A stretch of 63,985 nucleotides of DNA from an uncultured Lachnospiraceae bacterium (GCA_910586705.1 CAJUJK010000023.1:1-63985), one strand, 5' to 3'. Shown: positions 42,356 through 51,345, counted from the stretch's first letter. Made by a program: numbers and translations. Notes: generated from the letters alone by a model not told the origin.

Positions 42356-42373
42356 ATACGACACATGTCGTAT
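42356..42373. promoter_or_regulatory. Palindromic operator candidate upstream of the Crp-like gene
   Basis: Perfect inverted repeat ATACGAC-acat-GTCGTAT about 117 bp before the regulator's start codon. Spacing fits a Crp/Fnr-type dimer, but the half-site is not the FNR (TTGAT) or CRP (TGTGA) consensus. Confidence 0.45.
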
Positions 42374-42489
42374 CCTGTGTTGGAAAATTTGTATATAACT
42401 ATAGATAAGACGAACGGGCAAGATAGTAAATGTGACGAAAGGGAACGACGGTTTCCCAGACCGGCATAGGGAAAAGGAGGAGGTGACCA

Positions 42490-43215
42490 ATGGAATCAAA
42501 ACAGGAATTGGCGCAGGTGATTGCCAGACTGGGCGGAGAGCGGCGGCAGTACCTGACCGATTTTTTTGAGAACTGCCCGGAAGAACTGGTTCAGACAATA
42601 CAGTATGAAAGGGTTCCCAGAGGACGGACGATCTTGCAGGCGGGCATGAACTGCGGATATGTATGGGGCATCCTGAACGGCGAGATCAGCGTGACGGACA
42701 TCCAGATGCTGGGCAATGCGTACAGCTTTGTGGAAGGCGCAGGATTCAGCAGTATCATCATCGGGGACTTTGAGCCTTTTGCCGGGATCGCGGAATTTCG
42801 GAATACAATCTACGCCGTAACGGACTGTGAGGCGTTAAAGATTCCGACTGCCGACTACATGCGATGGATGGGACAGGACGGCGGGGCGCTCTTCATGCGG
42901 GCGCAGAATTTTGCAAAAACGCTGGCGCAGGAGATCTCCAATGAGCGGAAATACCTGCTCTTAAACGGCAGAGACCGTCTGGTGCTGTACCTGTCACAGG
43001 CATACGAGAAATGGGACGGCACGGGAGAGTATGTCTTGAAAAAGACGCAGACCCAGCTTGCGCAGCGCATCGGAATGAATGTGCGGACGGTACAGAGAAG
43101 CATACAGAAACTGGAGGCGGACGGGCTCGTATCCTGTCAGAGCAGCAGACTGCGCGTTTCCAAAGAGCAGTACGGGAAGCTGAAGGAATACCGGGAGGAG
43201 AAGCTTCTTCACTAG
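42490..43215 (+). CDS. Crp/Fnr-family transcriptional regulator
   Basis: 241 residues, GGAGGAGGTGA upstream. The N-terminal cyclic-nucleotide-binding-like beta roll (about 30-130: IQYERVPRGRTILQAG, GDFEPFAGIAEF) lacks an FNR cysteine cluster and the canonical cAMP phosphate-binding arginine. A dimer helix is followed by the C-terminal winged helix-turn-helix (about 180-225: TQTQLAQRIGMNVRTVQRSI). It is first in line with the nucleoside genes, so it probably controls them and itself through the palindrome at 42356-42373. The effector is unknown, possibly a nucleoside or sugar phosphate. Confidence 0.9.
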   Translation: MESKQELAQVIARLGGERRQYLTDFFENCPEELVQTIQYERVPRGRTILQAGMNCGYVWGILNGEISVTDIQMLGNAYSFVEGAGFSSIIIGDFEPFAGIAEFRNTIYAVTDCEALKIPTADYMRWMGQDGGALFMRAQNFAKTLAQEISNERKYLLLNGRDRLVLYLSQAYEKWDGTGEYVLKKTQTQLAQRIGMNVRTVQRSIQKLEADGLVSCQSSRLRVSKEQYGKLKEYREEKLLH

Positions 43216-43261
43216 AACGGATGCAGCCGGTATGAAATGTGCCGGGAATCCGGGGAAAAAA

Positions 43262-43309
43262 GAAACCAGAAACGAAACCAGAAACGAAACCAGAAACGAA
43301 ACCAAAAAC
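43262..43309 (+). repeat. 12-bp tandem repeat in the deoD leader
   Basis: Four consecutive units of GAAACCAGAAAC, the last degenerate (GAAACCAAAAAC). It lies between the regulator stop and the deoD ribosome binding site. If translated it would give repeated ETRN, but the only upstream ATG (43232) has no ribosome binding site. Confidence 0.85.
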
Positions 43310-43351
43310 AAAATTAAAAACAGAAACGGACAATGGAAGGAGAGACAAATT

Positions 43352-44062
43352 ATGGGCAAAACACCTACACCACACATCGGAGCAGCAAAGGAACAGATCG
43401 CGAAAACGGTACTGATGCCGGGAGACCCGCTGCGGGCAAAATTCATCGCGGAAAACTTCCTCACGGATTTCGAGTGTGTGAACACAGTCAGAAACATGCT
43501 GGCATTCACCGGGAACTATCAGGGAAAAAGGGTGACGGTCGCAGGGGGCGGCATGGGCATCCCGTCCGTGGGCATTTACACCTACGAGCTGTTCCACTTT
43601 TACGAGGTAGAGCAAATCATCCGCATCGGCACGGCGGGGACATTGAGCGACAGGGTAAATCTGCGCGACGTGGTCATCGGCGTGGGGGCGAGCACAGATT
43701 CCGCCTATGCCGCACAGTACAACCTGCCCGGCACCTTCGCGCCCATCGCGGACTTTGATCTGGCGAGAAAAGCGGTGGAGACAGGGGAGCGGCTCGGCAT
43801 CAGGACGGCGGCAGGCAACATCCTCTCCTCCGATATCTTTTACAATGACGACGAGGACGCGCTTCGCAAGTGGGCGAAGATGGGCATTCTCGCCACGGAA
43901 ATGGAGGCGGCGGCTCTTTATATGAACGCGGCACGTGCCGGCAAAAGAGCGCTCTGTATGCTGACGATTTCCGACGCGCCTTTCAGGGGGGAATCGCTTT
44001 CCGTGGAAGACCGGCAGACAGGCTTTACGGATATGATGAAGATTGCGCTGGAGATAGCGTAG
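43352..44062 (+). CDS. deoD: Purine nucleoside phosphorylase, DeoD type
   Basis: 236 residues from the ATG at 43352 (GGAAGGAGAG upstream), matching the usual 233-239. Phosphorolyses purine (deoxy)nucleosides to base and (deoxy)ribose 1-phosphate. Signatures: TVLMPGDPLRAKFIAE near 18-33 (phosphate loop), VAGGGMGIPSVGIYTYEL near 65-82, RIGTAGTL near 91, MEAAALY near 180 and SDAP near 204 (catalytic Asp). Operon with the BMP transporter, deoB and deoC, which handle uptake and the sugar phosphate. An in-frame extension to 43232 crosses tandem repeats and is rejected. Confidence 0.96.
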   Translation: MGKTPTPHIGAAKEQIAKTVLMPGDPLRAKFIAENFLTDFECVNTVRNMLAFTGNYQGKRVTVAGGGMGIPSVGIYTYELFHFYEVEQIIRIGTAGTLSDRVNLRDVVIGVGASTDSAYAAQYNLPGTFAPIADFDLARKAVETGERLGIRTAAGNILSSDIFYNDDEDALRKWAKMGILATEMEAAALYMNAARAGKRALCMLTISDAPFRGESLSVEDRQTGFTDMMKIALEIA

Positions 44063-44081
44063 AGAGAAAGCAGGTGGGCAG

Positions 44082-45110
44082 ATGAAAAAGTGGAAAAAGG
44101 TGATGCCGGCAGTCCTGATGGCAGGTATGCTTGCGGGCTGCGGCGTGGCTGAAAAAGATGATTCGGTTTACAGAGTGTCCATGGTGGCGGGAACGGGCGG
44201 TGTCAATGACCAGTCCTTCAATCAGGTGTCATGGGAGGGGCTGCAGAGTTTCGGGGCGCACACGGGGGCGGATGTGAGGGTGTTGGAGTCCAAGCAGGCG
44301 TCAGACTACCTGACCAATATCGACAGGGCGACGGACACTTACAGCGATCTCGTGTGGGCGCTGGGCTACTCGCAGGCGGACGCCATGCTGACCATCGCGA
44401 AAATGAATCCCGATATCAATTTTGCCATCGTGGACTATGCCTTTGACGAGAGTCCGCAAAACTGTACGGGCGTCGTATTCCGGGCGCAGGAATCGTCCTT
44501 TCTGGTGGGGTACATAGCGGGGCTTACCACGAAAACCGATAAAGTGGGCTACGTGGGACCGATGAAGAGCTTTTTGAACGACCAGTTCCAGTATGGATAC
44601 ATGGGCGGCGTGGCATATGCGGGGCATGTGCTGGGGCGTCAGATCGAGGTGCAGTCGCAGTTTACGGAGAGCTATACCGATGCGGCGAAGGCGAAGGCGA
44701 TCTCCAACAAGATGTACTCCAACGGCTGTGACATTATTTTCCATTCGGCGGGAGGCGCGGGTTACGGTGTGATCGAGTCGGCGAAGGAGAACGGAAAACT
44801 CGTCATAGGCGTGGACACGGACCAGTCTTATCTGGCGCCGGACAACGTGCTGACTTCCGGCATGAAGAACACAAACATTGCGGTGGAACTTGTGTCTACC
44901 ATGGCGATGGAGGGTGAGAAGATCGGCGGCAACACCTATAGCTACGGGCTGAAGGAGGGATGCGTGGGCATTCCCGAGGAGAATAAGATCATGGATCCGG
45001 CGGTCTACGAGCAGGCGATGGCGCTGCAGCAGATGATTATCGACGAGGAACTGACCCCTCCGGTTTCGGAGGAGACATACCAATCCTTTGTGGAAGGGCT
45101 GGGGAAATAG
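44082..45110 (+). CDS. BMP-family nucleoside-binding lipoprotein
   Basis: 342 residues. Signal peptide with lipobox LAGC (Cys20). BMP/PnrA fold: VAGTGGVNDQSFNQVSWEGL near residues 35-54 (GxGGxNDxSFN is the family hallmark), VDYAF, VGYIAG near 145, VIGVDTDQSYLAP near 243 and TSGMKN. It binds nucleosides outside the cell and hands them to the ABC permeases encoded next. It is 20 bp after deoD and 14 bp before the ATPase gene, so cotranscription is clear. Confidence 0.94.
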   Translation: MKKWKKVMPAVLMAGMLAGCGVAEKDDSVYRVSMVAGTGGVNDQSFNQVSWEGLQSFGAHTGADVRVLESKQASDYLTNIDRATDTYSDLVWALGYSQADAMLTIAKMNPDINFAIVDYAFDESPQNCTGVVFRAQESSFLVGYIAGLTTKTDKVGYVGPMKSFLNDQFQYGYMGGVAYAGHVLGRQIEVQSQFTESYTDAAKAKAISNKMYSNGCDIIFHSAGGAGYGVIESAKENGKLVIGVDTDQSYLAPDNVLTSGMKNTNIAVELVSTMAMEGEKIGGNTYSYGLKEGCVGIPEENKIMDPAVYEQAMALQQMIIDEELTPPVSEETYQSFVEGLGK

Positions 45111-45123
45111 GAGAGAAGGACAT

Positions 45124-46665
45124 ATGGAAATAAGAAAAGACTATGCGGTTCAGATGCGTGATATCACGATAAAATTCGGCTCCTATACGGCATTGGACCG
45201 GGTGCAGCTTGATGTGAAGAAAGGCTCTATCCATGCGGTCTTAGGAGAGAACGGCGCGGGCAAGACCACGCTGATGAACATTTTATACGGGCTGTATCAG
45301 GCGAACGGGGGAGACATTTATCTGTACGGGGAAAAAGTGGAGATGAAAAATCCCAATGTGGCGATTGCCCACGGGATCGGCATGGTGCATCAGCATTTCA
45401 TGCTGGTGGACAATTTCACGGTGACGCAGAACATCATTCTCGGGCAGGAGACAACGAGGGCAGGGGGCGTGGTGGATCTGAAGAAAGCCCGGGAGGAAGT
45501 CATGGGAATCGTGAAAAAATACGGGCTTGAGGTGGACCCGGATGCGTACATTTCGGATATATCCGTCGGTATGCAGCAGAGGGTGGAAATCCTGAAGGCG
45601 CTGTACCGGGGCGTTGACATCCTGATTCTGGACGAACCCACGGCGGTGCTGACCCCGCAGGAGATCGGCGATCTGATCGACATCATGCACAAACTGGTGG
45701 ACGACGGGAAAACCATTATCATCATCACCCACAAACTCAAGGAGATCAAGGCGTCCGCGGACTACTGCAGCATCATCCGCAGGGGAAAGTACATCGACAC
45801 GGTGGAGGTTTCCAAGGTGTCGCAGGAAGAACTGGCGGATATGATGGTGGGGCATCGTGTGAAACTGGTGGTGGATAAGGAGGAGGCGAAGCCCGGCGAC
45901 GTGGTGTTCGAGGTAAACGGGCTGTCAGCGAAGGACAACAGAGGCGTGTACGTGCTCAAAAACCTGTCCATGCAGGTGAGACGCGGCGAGATCTTCGGCA
46001 TCGCCGGGATCGACGGCAACGGGCAGAAGGAGCTGGTGGAGGCAATCACCAATCTGATCCGTGTGGAGAGCGGAACGATCCGCATAAACGGAAAGAACAT
46101 AGAGAACAGAACTACAAGGGAAACCATGGATGCCGGCATTTCCACCATCCATGAGGACCGCCAGAAGCGCGGGCTGGTGCTGGATTTCTCGGTGGAGGAC
46201 AATGCGGTGTTAGATACCTACATGAAGGAGCCGTTTTCCAGAAAGAGCATTTTAAACAGAAAAGAAATCCGTAAATTTGCCTCCGGGCTTTTGAAAGATT
46301 ATGATGTGCGTCCCGATTCCTGCGAGGAGCTGGCGATCAGAGGACTTTCCGGCGGCAACCAGCAGAAAGTGATTATCGGCAGGGAGATTGCCAACAATCC
46401 CGATCTTCTGATCGCGGTGCAGCCTACCAGAGGACTTGACGTGGGAGCCATCGAGTATGTGCACAAGATGCTTGTCAGGGAGCGGGATAAGGGCAAGGCA
46501 GTTCTTCTCATCTCTCTGGAGTTAGACGAAGTGATGAACGTTTCCGATACCATCGGGGTCATTTACGACGGCGCCATCCGCTGCACCTTTAAGCAGGGAG
46601 AGGTAGACGAGAGGACGATCGGATTAATTATGGCAGGAGGAACATTAGATGGAAAAAACAGTTAA
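45124..46665 (+). CDS. Nucleoside ABC transporter ATPase (two ATP-binding domains)
   Basis: 513 residues from the ATG at 45124 (GAGAAGGA upstream). First domain: Walker A LGENGAGKTTLMN near residues 40-52, signature VGMQQRVEILKAL near 150, Walker B ILILDEPTAVL near 170. The second domain has the degenerate Walker A GIDGNGQKEL near 297, typical of this RbsA/NupO type, and signature LSGGNQQKVIIGRE near 410. It energises uptake through the two permeases downstream; it overlaps the first permease gene by 17 nt. Confidence 0.95.
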   Translation: MEIRKDYAVQMRDITIKFGSYTALDRVQLDVKKGSIHAVLGENGAGKTTLMNILYGLYQANGGDIYLYGEKVEMKNPNVAIAHGIGMVHQHFMLVDNFTVTQNIILGQETTRAGGVVDLKKAREEVMGIVKKYGLEVDPDAYISDISVGMQQRVEILKALYRGVDILILDEPTAVLTPQEIGDLIDIMHKLVDDGKTIIIITHKLKEIKASADYCSIIRRGKYIDTVEVSKVSQEELADMMVGHRVKLVVDKEEAKPGDVVFEVNGLSAKDNRGVYVLKNLSMQVRRGEIFGIAGIDGNGQKELVEAITNLIRVESGTIRINGKNIENRTTRETMDAGISTIHEDRQKRGLVLDFSVEDNAVLDTYMKEPFSRKSILNRKEIRKFASGLLKDYDVRPDSCEELAIRGLSGGNQQKVIIGREIANNPDLLIAVQPTRGLDVGAIEYVHKMLVRERDKGKAVLLISLELDEVMNVSDTIGVIYDGAIRCTFKQGEVDERTIGLIMAGGTLDGKNS

Positions 46666-47764
46666 ATTTTTTAAGAAACCGATTACCGCCACCCTGATTG
46701 CCATATTCTGCGGATTTCTGGTGGCTACGGTCATTCTGGCGGTTTCGGGATACAATCCCTTTGAGGCGTTTGGCGCGCTGCTGGGCGGTATATTCGGGAG
46801 ACCGAAGTATGTCTCCAACGTGATCATCAAGAGCACGCCCATCATTTTGACAGGTGTCAGCGTTGCCTTTGCCTACAAGATGGGGCTTTTTAACATCGGT
46901 GCGGAGGGGCAGTTCATCGTGGGCGCGGTGGCGGCAAACGTGGTGGGAATCGTCTGTGATTTTCCGGCTGTCATTGAGGTGCCGCTGGTGCTTCTCGCCG
47001 GTGTGGCGGCAGGCGCGCTCTACGGCGGGATCGCCGGATGGCTGAAGGCAAAGTACAATATCAACGAGGTCATTGTAGGTATCATGTTAAACTGGATGGC
47101 GCTCTATTTTTCCAACTTTGTGTGCAACGTGGAGCGGTTCCACAAGCCGGAATCGGACGGCGCTTATGCGATCCATGAATCGGGATTCATCTCCTTTTTC
47201 ACAAACTGGAAGACCACGGAAGCGGCGGCGGAATTTGTACAGGCGCATCCCTTTATCGGCGATATCCTGCGGACGGATGCAAACGCGGGTATCCTGATCG
47301 CCATCGCCCTGACCTTCGCAGTCTCCTTCCTGCTCTACAAGACCACGAAGGGATACGAGCTTCGCGCTGTGGGAAGCAACAGGGACGCGGCGGAGTTCGC
47401 GGGCATCGACGTGGGAAAAAACATGGTGCAGACCATGCTGATCGCGGGGGCGCTGTCCGGCATCGCGGCGGCGATCGCCATAGCAGGCAACAATCCCCAC
47501 GGGATTACCCAGCTCTCCGCGTTTGAGTCAAACGGCTTGAACGGACTCTCCGTGGCATTCATAGCGGGCGGCTCCCCCATTGGCTGTATTTTCGCGGGGC
47601 TCCTGTTCGGCGCGCTTCTGTACGGCGGACAGTCCATCCAGTATGTGGTAGGCGCGCCCTCGGAGATCATCAGCATTCTGATCGGCACCATCGTATTTTT
47701 GATCGCGCTCAAGGATATGGTGCCCGTACTTATTGATAAAATGGGGAAAAGAGGTGTAAAATGA
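46649..47764 (+). CDS. Nucleoside ABC transporter permease (NupP-like)
   Basis: 371 residues with about ten membrane helices. BPD_transp_2 family: FNIGAEGQFIVGA near residue 83, YNINEVIVGIMLNWMALY near 136, AVGSNRDAAEFAGIDV near 240 and the ANPHG-type region NNPHGITQLSAFESNG. It pairs with the next permease (4-nt overlap). With the BMP lipoprotein and the ATPase it forms a complete nucleoside importer. Confidence 0.93.
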   Translation: MEKTVKFFKKPITATLIAIFCGFLVATVILAVSGYNPFEAFGALLGGIFGRPKYVSNVIIKSTPIILTGVSVAFAYKMGLFNIGAEGQFIVGAVAANVVGIVCDFPAVIEVPLVLLAGVAAGALYGGIAGWLKAKYNINEVIVGIMLNWMALYFSNFVCNVERFHKPESDGAYAIHESGFISFFTNWKTTEAAAEFVQAHPFIGDILRTDANAGILIAIALTFAVSFLLYKTTKGYELRAVGSNRDAAEFAGIDVGKNMVQTMLIAGALSGIAAAIAIAGNNPHGITQLSAFESNGLNGLSVAFIAGGSPIGCIFAGLLFGALLYGGQSIQYVVGAPSEIISILIGTIVFLIALKDMVPVLIDKMGKRGVK

Positions 47765-48681
47765 TGATAAATACAATTACGTTGTTACTCGGTGTCACGC
47801 TGCTGTATTCCACGCCTATGATCTTCGGCGCGCTGGGCGGTGTGTTGTCGGAGCGTTCCGGCGTCATCAACATCGGCATAGAGGGCATGATGACCTTCGG
47901 CGCATTCGCCGGTGCCGCGGCGGGATACTACAGCGGCAACCCATGGATCGGCGTGCTGTGCGCGGCGCTTGCAGGCGGGGTTCTCGCGCTGCTTCACGCG
48001 GTGGCGGCGATCACCTGTCAGGCGGACCAGACCATAAGCGGTGTGGCGATCAACCTGCTCGGTCCGGCGCTTGCGGTTTTCTTCTGCCGGCTTGCCTTTG
48101 ACGGATCGACCATGTCCTACCCTGTGGCGAACAAACTACCAAAGATATTCGGGAGCGGTGCGGAAGGCATCTGGGCAAACCTGAATGTGGATATCATGGT
48201 GGTGGTGGCATTGTTGTTCGCGGTTGCCATGTGGTTTGTGCTTTACCGCACGAAATGGGGGATGCGGATTCTGGCGGTGGGCGAGAATCCCGCGGCGGCG
48301 GATACGCTCGGTATCAACGTGTACAAAACCCGCTATGCCTGTGTGATTTTGTCCGGCATTCTGGCAGGAATCGGCGGCGCCACGGTAACGCTTGGCATTG
48401 TGGCGCAGTTTACCCAGACATCCATCGCCGGACAGGGATTTATTGCGCTGGCTGCGGTAATTTTCGGTAAGTGGAAACCCATGGGCGCATACCGTGCCTG
48501 CCTGATCTTCGGATTTTCACAGGCGCTGACGGTGGTGCTTGGCGGCGGCGCGATCGCTGTTCCCACGGAGATTCTGGCGATGCTGCCTTATGTGCTGACC
48601 ATTGTGATTTTGATTCTCTTCGTCGGCAAGTCCGTTGCGCCCAAGGCGGACGGCGTGCCCTATGTGAAGGGGAGAAGATAG
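47761..48681 (+). CDS. Nucleoside ABC transporter permease (NupQ-like)
   Basis: 306 residues, about eight membrane helices. Hallmarks: SERSGVINIGIEGMMTFGAFAGA (as SERSGVINIGIEGMM near 28-42), QTISGVAINLLGPAL near 91, AVGENPAAADTLGINVYK near 176 and GGATVTLG near 205. It starts inside the stop of the previous gene (ATGATG overlap). It completes the importer; the products of uptake go to DeoD, DeoB and DeoC encoded around it. Confidence 0.93.
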   Translation: MMINTITLLLGVTLLYSTPMIFGALGGVLSERSGVINIGIEGMMTFGAFAGAAAGYYSGNPWIGVLCAALAGGVLALLHAVAAITCQADQTISGVAINLLGPALAVFFCRLAFDGSTMSYPVANKLPKIFGSGAEGIWANLNVDIMVVVALLFAVAMWFVLYRTKWGMRILAVGENPAAADTLGINVYKTRYACVILSGILAGIGGATVTLGIVAQFTQTSIAGQGFIALAAVIFGKWKPMGAYRACLIFGFSQALTVVLGGGAIAVPTEILAMLPYVLTIVILILFVGKSVAPKADGVPYVKGRR

Positions 48682-48712
48682 AACGGCGTAAAAGGATGTC
48701 ATTTGATTGTAA

Positions 48713-48748
48713 TTCCCGCGGGATCATACGAAAGATATCCTGCGGGAA
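48713..48748 (+). other. Intercistronic hairpin just before deoB
   Basis: 12-bp stem TTCCCGCGGGAT / ATCCTGCGGGAA (one G-T pair), a 12-nt loop and no T-run, ending a few bases before the deoB ribosome binding site. It may be an RNA-processing or stability element. Confidence 0.5.
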
Positions 48749-48763
48749 GGAAAGAGGTAGAGC

Positions 48764-49954
48764 ATGAGCAAATTTAAGAGAATATTTACGATTGTGATTG
48801 ATTCGCTGGGCGTGGGTGCGCTGCCGGACGCGGCGGCATACGGCGATGCGGGGACGGATACGCTGGGACACATTGCGGAAAACACCGATCCCTTCCACAT
48901 CCCCAATCTGCAGAAGCTCGGCATGGCAAATCTCCATCCCCTCAAAGGGGTGGAGCCTGTGGAAAAGCCCCTCGCGTACTTTGCGAAACTGAGCGAGGCG
49001 AGCGCGGGCAAGGATACCATGACGGGACACTGGGAGATGATGGGGCTGCATGTCACCACGCCATTCCAGACCTTTACGGAGACGGGATTTCCCAAGGAAC
49101 TCATCGACGAACTGTCCAAAAGAACCGGGCGCACCATCATCGGCAACAAGAGTGCCAGCGGAACGGAGATTCTGGAGGAGCTGGCAGAGGAGGAGATTGC
49201 CACAGGCCATATGATCGTGTACACGTCGGCGGACTCCGTGCTGCAGATCTGCGGCAACGAAGAGACCTTCGGGCTTGACGAGCTGTACCGCTGCTGCGAG
49301 ATCGCAAGGGAGCTCACCATGCGGGACGAGTGGAAAGTTGGCAGGGTCATTGCCAGACCTTATGTGGGAAAGAAGCGCGGCGAGTTTAAGCGCACAAGCA
49401 ACCGCCATGACTACGCGTTAAAGCCCTTCGGGAAGACGGCGCTTAACGCCTTGAAGGACGCCGGGCTGTCCGTTATCTCCGTGGGCAAGATATTTGATAT
49501 TTTTGACGGGGAAGGGCTGACTGAGTCCAACAAGTCCAAGAGCTCCGTGCACGGCATGGAACAGACCATCGAGATCGCGAAGAGGGACTTTGAGGGGTTG
49601 TGTTATGTAAACCTTGTGGACTTTGACGCCCTCTGGGGACACCGCAGGGATGTGGCAGGCTACGCCAAGGAACTTGAGAAATTTGACGAGAAGTTAGGGG
49701 AGCTTCTGCCGCTTCTCAGGGAGGATGATCTGCTGATCCTCACGGCGGACCACGGGAACGACCCGACCCATACGGGGACGGACCACACAAGGGAGCGGGT
49801 GCCGTTTCTGGCGTACTCCCCCTCCATGCAGGGAGCGGGCAGACTGCCCGACGGGGAATGCTTTGCGCTGATCGGCGCCACCATCGCGGACAATTTCGGC
49901 ATCCGGATGCCGGAGGGGACGATCGGGAAGTCGGTACTTGGGGAACTGAAGTAG
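48764..49954 (+). CDS. deoB: Phosphopentomutase
   Basis: 396 residues. Interconverts (deoxy)ribose 1-phosphate and 5-phosphate, using a phosphothreonine and two Mn ions. Alkaline-phosphatase-superfamily motifs: IVIDSLGVGALPDA near residues 9-22, GKDTMTGHWEMMG near 84-96 (phosphorylated Thr), CYVNLVDFDALWGHRRD near 281-297 and LTADHGNDPTHTGTDHTRE near 326-344. Normal length. It takes DeoD's product and feeds DeoC. TTATGTAAAC at 49603-49612 encodes the YVN of the third motif. Confidence 0.97.
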   Translation: MSKFKRIFTIVIDSLGVGALPDAAAYGDAGTDTLGHIAENTDPFHIPNLQKLGMANLHPLKGVEPVEKPLAYFAKLSEASAGKDTMTGHWEMMGLHVTTPFQTFTETGFPKELIDELSKRTGRTIIGNKSASGTEILEELAEEEIATGHMIVYTSADSVLQICGNEETFGLDELYRCCEIARELTMRDEWKVGRVIARPYVGKKRGEFKRTSNRHDYALKPFGKTALNALKDAGLSVISVGKIFDIFDGEGLTESNKSKSSVHGMEQTIEIAKRDFEGLCYVNLVDFDALWGHRRDVAGYAKELEKFDEKLGELLPLLREDDLLILTADHGNDPTHTGTDHTRERVPFLAYSPSMQGAGRLPDGECFALIGATIADNFGIRMPEGTIGKSVLGELK

Positions 49955-49996
49955 GAGAAATGAAAGATATCATAAAAATGTAGAAAGAGGTGCGTT

Positions 49997-50638
49997 ATGG
50001 ATAAGAAAGAAATTTTGAAGAAGGTAGACCACACCCTGCTGGCGCAGACTGCCACATGGGAGGAGATCAAGGCGATTCTGGACGCGGGCATACAGTATGA
50101 GACGGCGTCCGCATGTATCCCGGCTTCCTATGTAAAGCGGGCGGCGGACTATGTGCAGGGAAAACTGCCCATCTGTACCGTGATCGGGTTCCCCAACGGC
50201 TACAGCACCACGGCGGTGAAGGTGTTCGAGACGAAGGACGCCGTGGAAAACGGCGCGGCGGAGATCGACATGGTGATCAACATCGGGCTTGTGAAGGACG
50301 GTCTCTATGACGAGGTGGAAGAGGAGATCCGCAAGGTGCATGAGGCGTGTGACGGCAGGATCTTAAAAGTGATTATTGAGACCTGTCTGCTGACGGAAGA
50401 GGAAAAGATAAAGATGTGCGAGATCGTCACGAGATCGGGGGCGGAGTACATAAAGACCTCCACCGGGTTTTCCACGGGCGGCGCCACCTTTGCGGATGTC
50501 GCCCTTATGAAAGAACATGTGGGTGAGCATGTGAAGATCAAGGCGGCTGGCGGCATCGCAGACTTTAAAGATGCGGAGGAGTTTATCCGGCTCGGCGCGG
50601 ACAGGCTTGGTACAAGCAGGCTTGCGAAAGGAGTATGA
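49997..50638 (+). CDS. deoC: Deoxyribose-phosphate aldolase
   Basis: 213 residues. Cleaves 2-deoxyribose 5-phosphate to glyceraldehyde 3-phosphate and acetaldehyde. Class I aldolase: DHTLL near residues 11-15, the Schiff-base lysine in YIKTSTGFSTGGAT near 152-165, and the second lysine in KIKAAGGIADF near 180-190. AAAGAGGTG lies upstream. It completes the deoD-deoB-deoC route; its stop overlaps the next gene's start. Confidence 0.96.
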   Translation: MDKKEILKKVDHTLLAQTATWEEIKAILDAGIQYETASACIPASYVKRAADYVQGKLPICTVIGFPNGYSTTAVKVFETKDAVENGAAEIDMVINIGLVKDGLYDEVEEEIRKVHEACDGRILKVIIETCLLTEEEKIKMCEIVTRSGAEYIKTSTGFSTGGATFADVALMKEHVGEHVKIKAAGGIADFKDAEEFIRLGADRLGTSRLAKGV

Positions 50639-51252
50639 TGGAAATGGATACACATATGATTGTGGAGCTGATCGGTTATTTTTCGTCTCTGCTCGTGCTG
50701 GTGTCCTTCCTGATGACTTCGGTGATCAAGCTCAGGATCGTCAATTCCATTGGTGCGATCATTTTTACGGTGTATGCGACCATTATCGGGTCTTATCCCA
50801 CGGCGCTTATGAATCTATGTCTGGTGGGTATTAACATGTACAATCTGTATAAGCTTTTGAAATCCCCGAAACGCTACGAGGTGATCACGGAGGAACCCGG
50901 GGCGGCGGGACTGCAATACTTTTTAAACCACTATGCCGAGGATATCAGGAACTTTTTCCCGGATTTCCATCAGGGAAAAACGGAGGCGGACGCCGCGTAT
51001 ATGGTCGTGCACGACACGGTTCCGGCGGGCGTACTGCTGGGAAAGAAGAAGGCAGACGGCGTGATGGAAATTGTTCTGGACTATACCACGCCGCAGTACC
51101 GCGACTGCTCGGTGGGGCGGTATCTGTACGGTGTGCTGGGCGGGCAGGGTGTCACAAAGATGTCCTTCCCGGATGCGCCGGCGGGGCATGTGGACTACCT
51201 GAAACGCGTCGGGTTCGTGGAGGAGAACGGCGTTTACGAGCGGAGGATCTGA
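50635..51252 (+). CDS. YgjV-like membrane domain fused to a GNAT-like domain
   Basis: 205 residues; start at 50635/50638, overlapping the deoC stop, with AAAGGAG upstream. Residues 1-85 form three membrane helices (IVELIGYFSSLLVLVSFLM, LRIVNSIGAIIFTVYATII, ALMNLCLVGINMYNLY) resembling YgjV-type proteins. Residues 95-205 look like an N-acetyltransferase fold: VLDYTTPQYRDCSVGRYLYGVL (motif A region) and YLKRVGFVEENGVYERRI (the usual KxGF...Y.R end). Function unknown. It is the last gene of the nucleoside operon, before a strong terminator. Confidence 0.7.
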   Translation: MMEMDTHMIVELIGYFSSLLVLVSFLMTSVIKLRIVNSIGAIIFTVYATIIGSYPTALMNLCLVGINMYNLYKLLKSPKRYEVITEEPGAAGLQYFLNHYAEDIRNFFPDFHQGKTEADAAYMVVHDTVPAGVLLGKKKADGVMEIVLDYTTPQYRDCSVGRYLYGVLGGQGVTKMSFPDAPAGHVDYLKRVGFVEENGVYERRI

Positions 51253-51310
51253 GGGCAATGGGCGCTGCCGGCGTGAGTTTATCAGAACATCAGCGTTTCA
51301 CAATGAATGG

Positions 51311-51345
51311 AAGCCCCCGGAACACAGGTAAAGTTCCGGGGGCTT
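51311..51345 (+). terminator. Terminator of the nucleoside operon
   Basis: Perfect 13-bp stem AAGCCCCCGGAAC / GTTCCGGGGGCTT with a 9-nt loop. Confidence 0.88.

Noticed and set aside
42356..42373. FNR or CRP box
   Set aside because: Half sites ATACGAC/GTCGTAT do not match TTGAT or TGTGA consensus, so it is recorded only as a generic palindromic operator candidate.
43262..43309. CRISPR-like array
   Set aside because: The 12-bp units are contiguous with no spacers and there are no cas genes; it is a simple tandem repeat.
43232..43351. N-terminal extension of DeoD through the ETRN repeats
   Set aside because: No ribosome binding site before the ATG at 43232; the ATG at 43352 has a strong one and gives the normal family length.
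48695..48766. Small ORF between nucleoside permease and deoB
   Set aside because: It has only a poor ribosome binding site and is occupied by the intercistronic hairpin; no support beyond an open frame.
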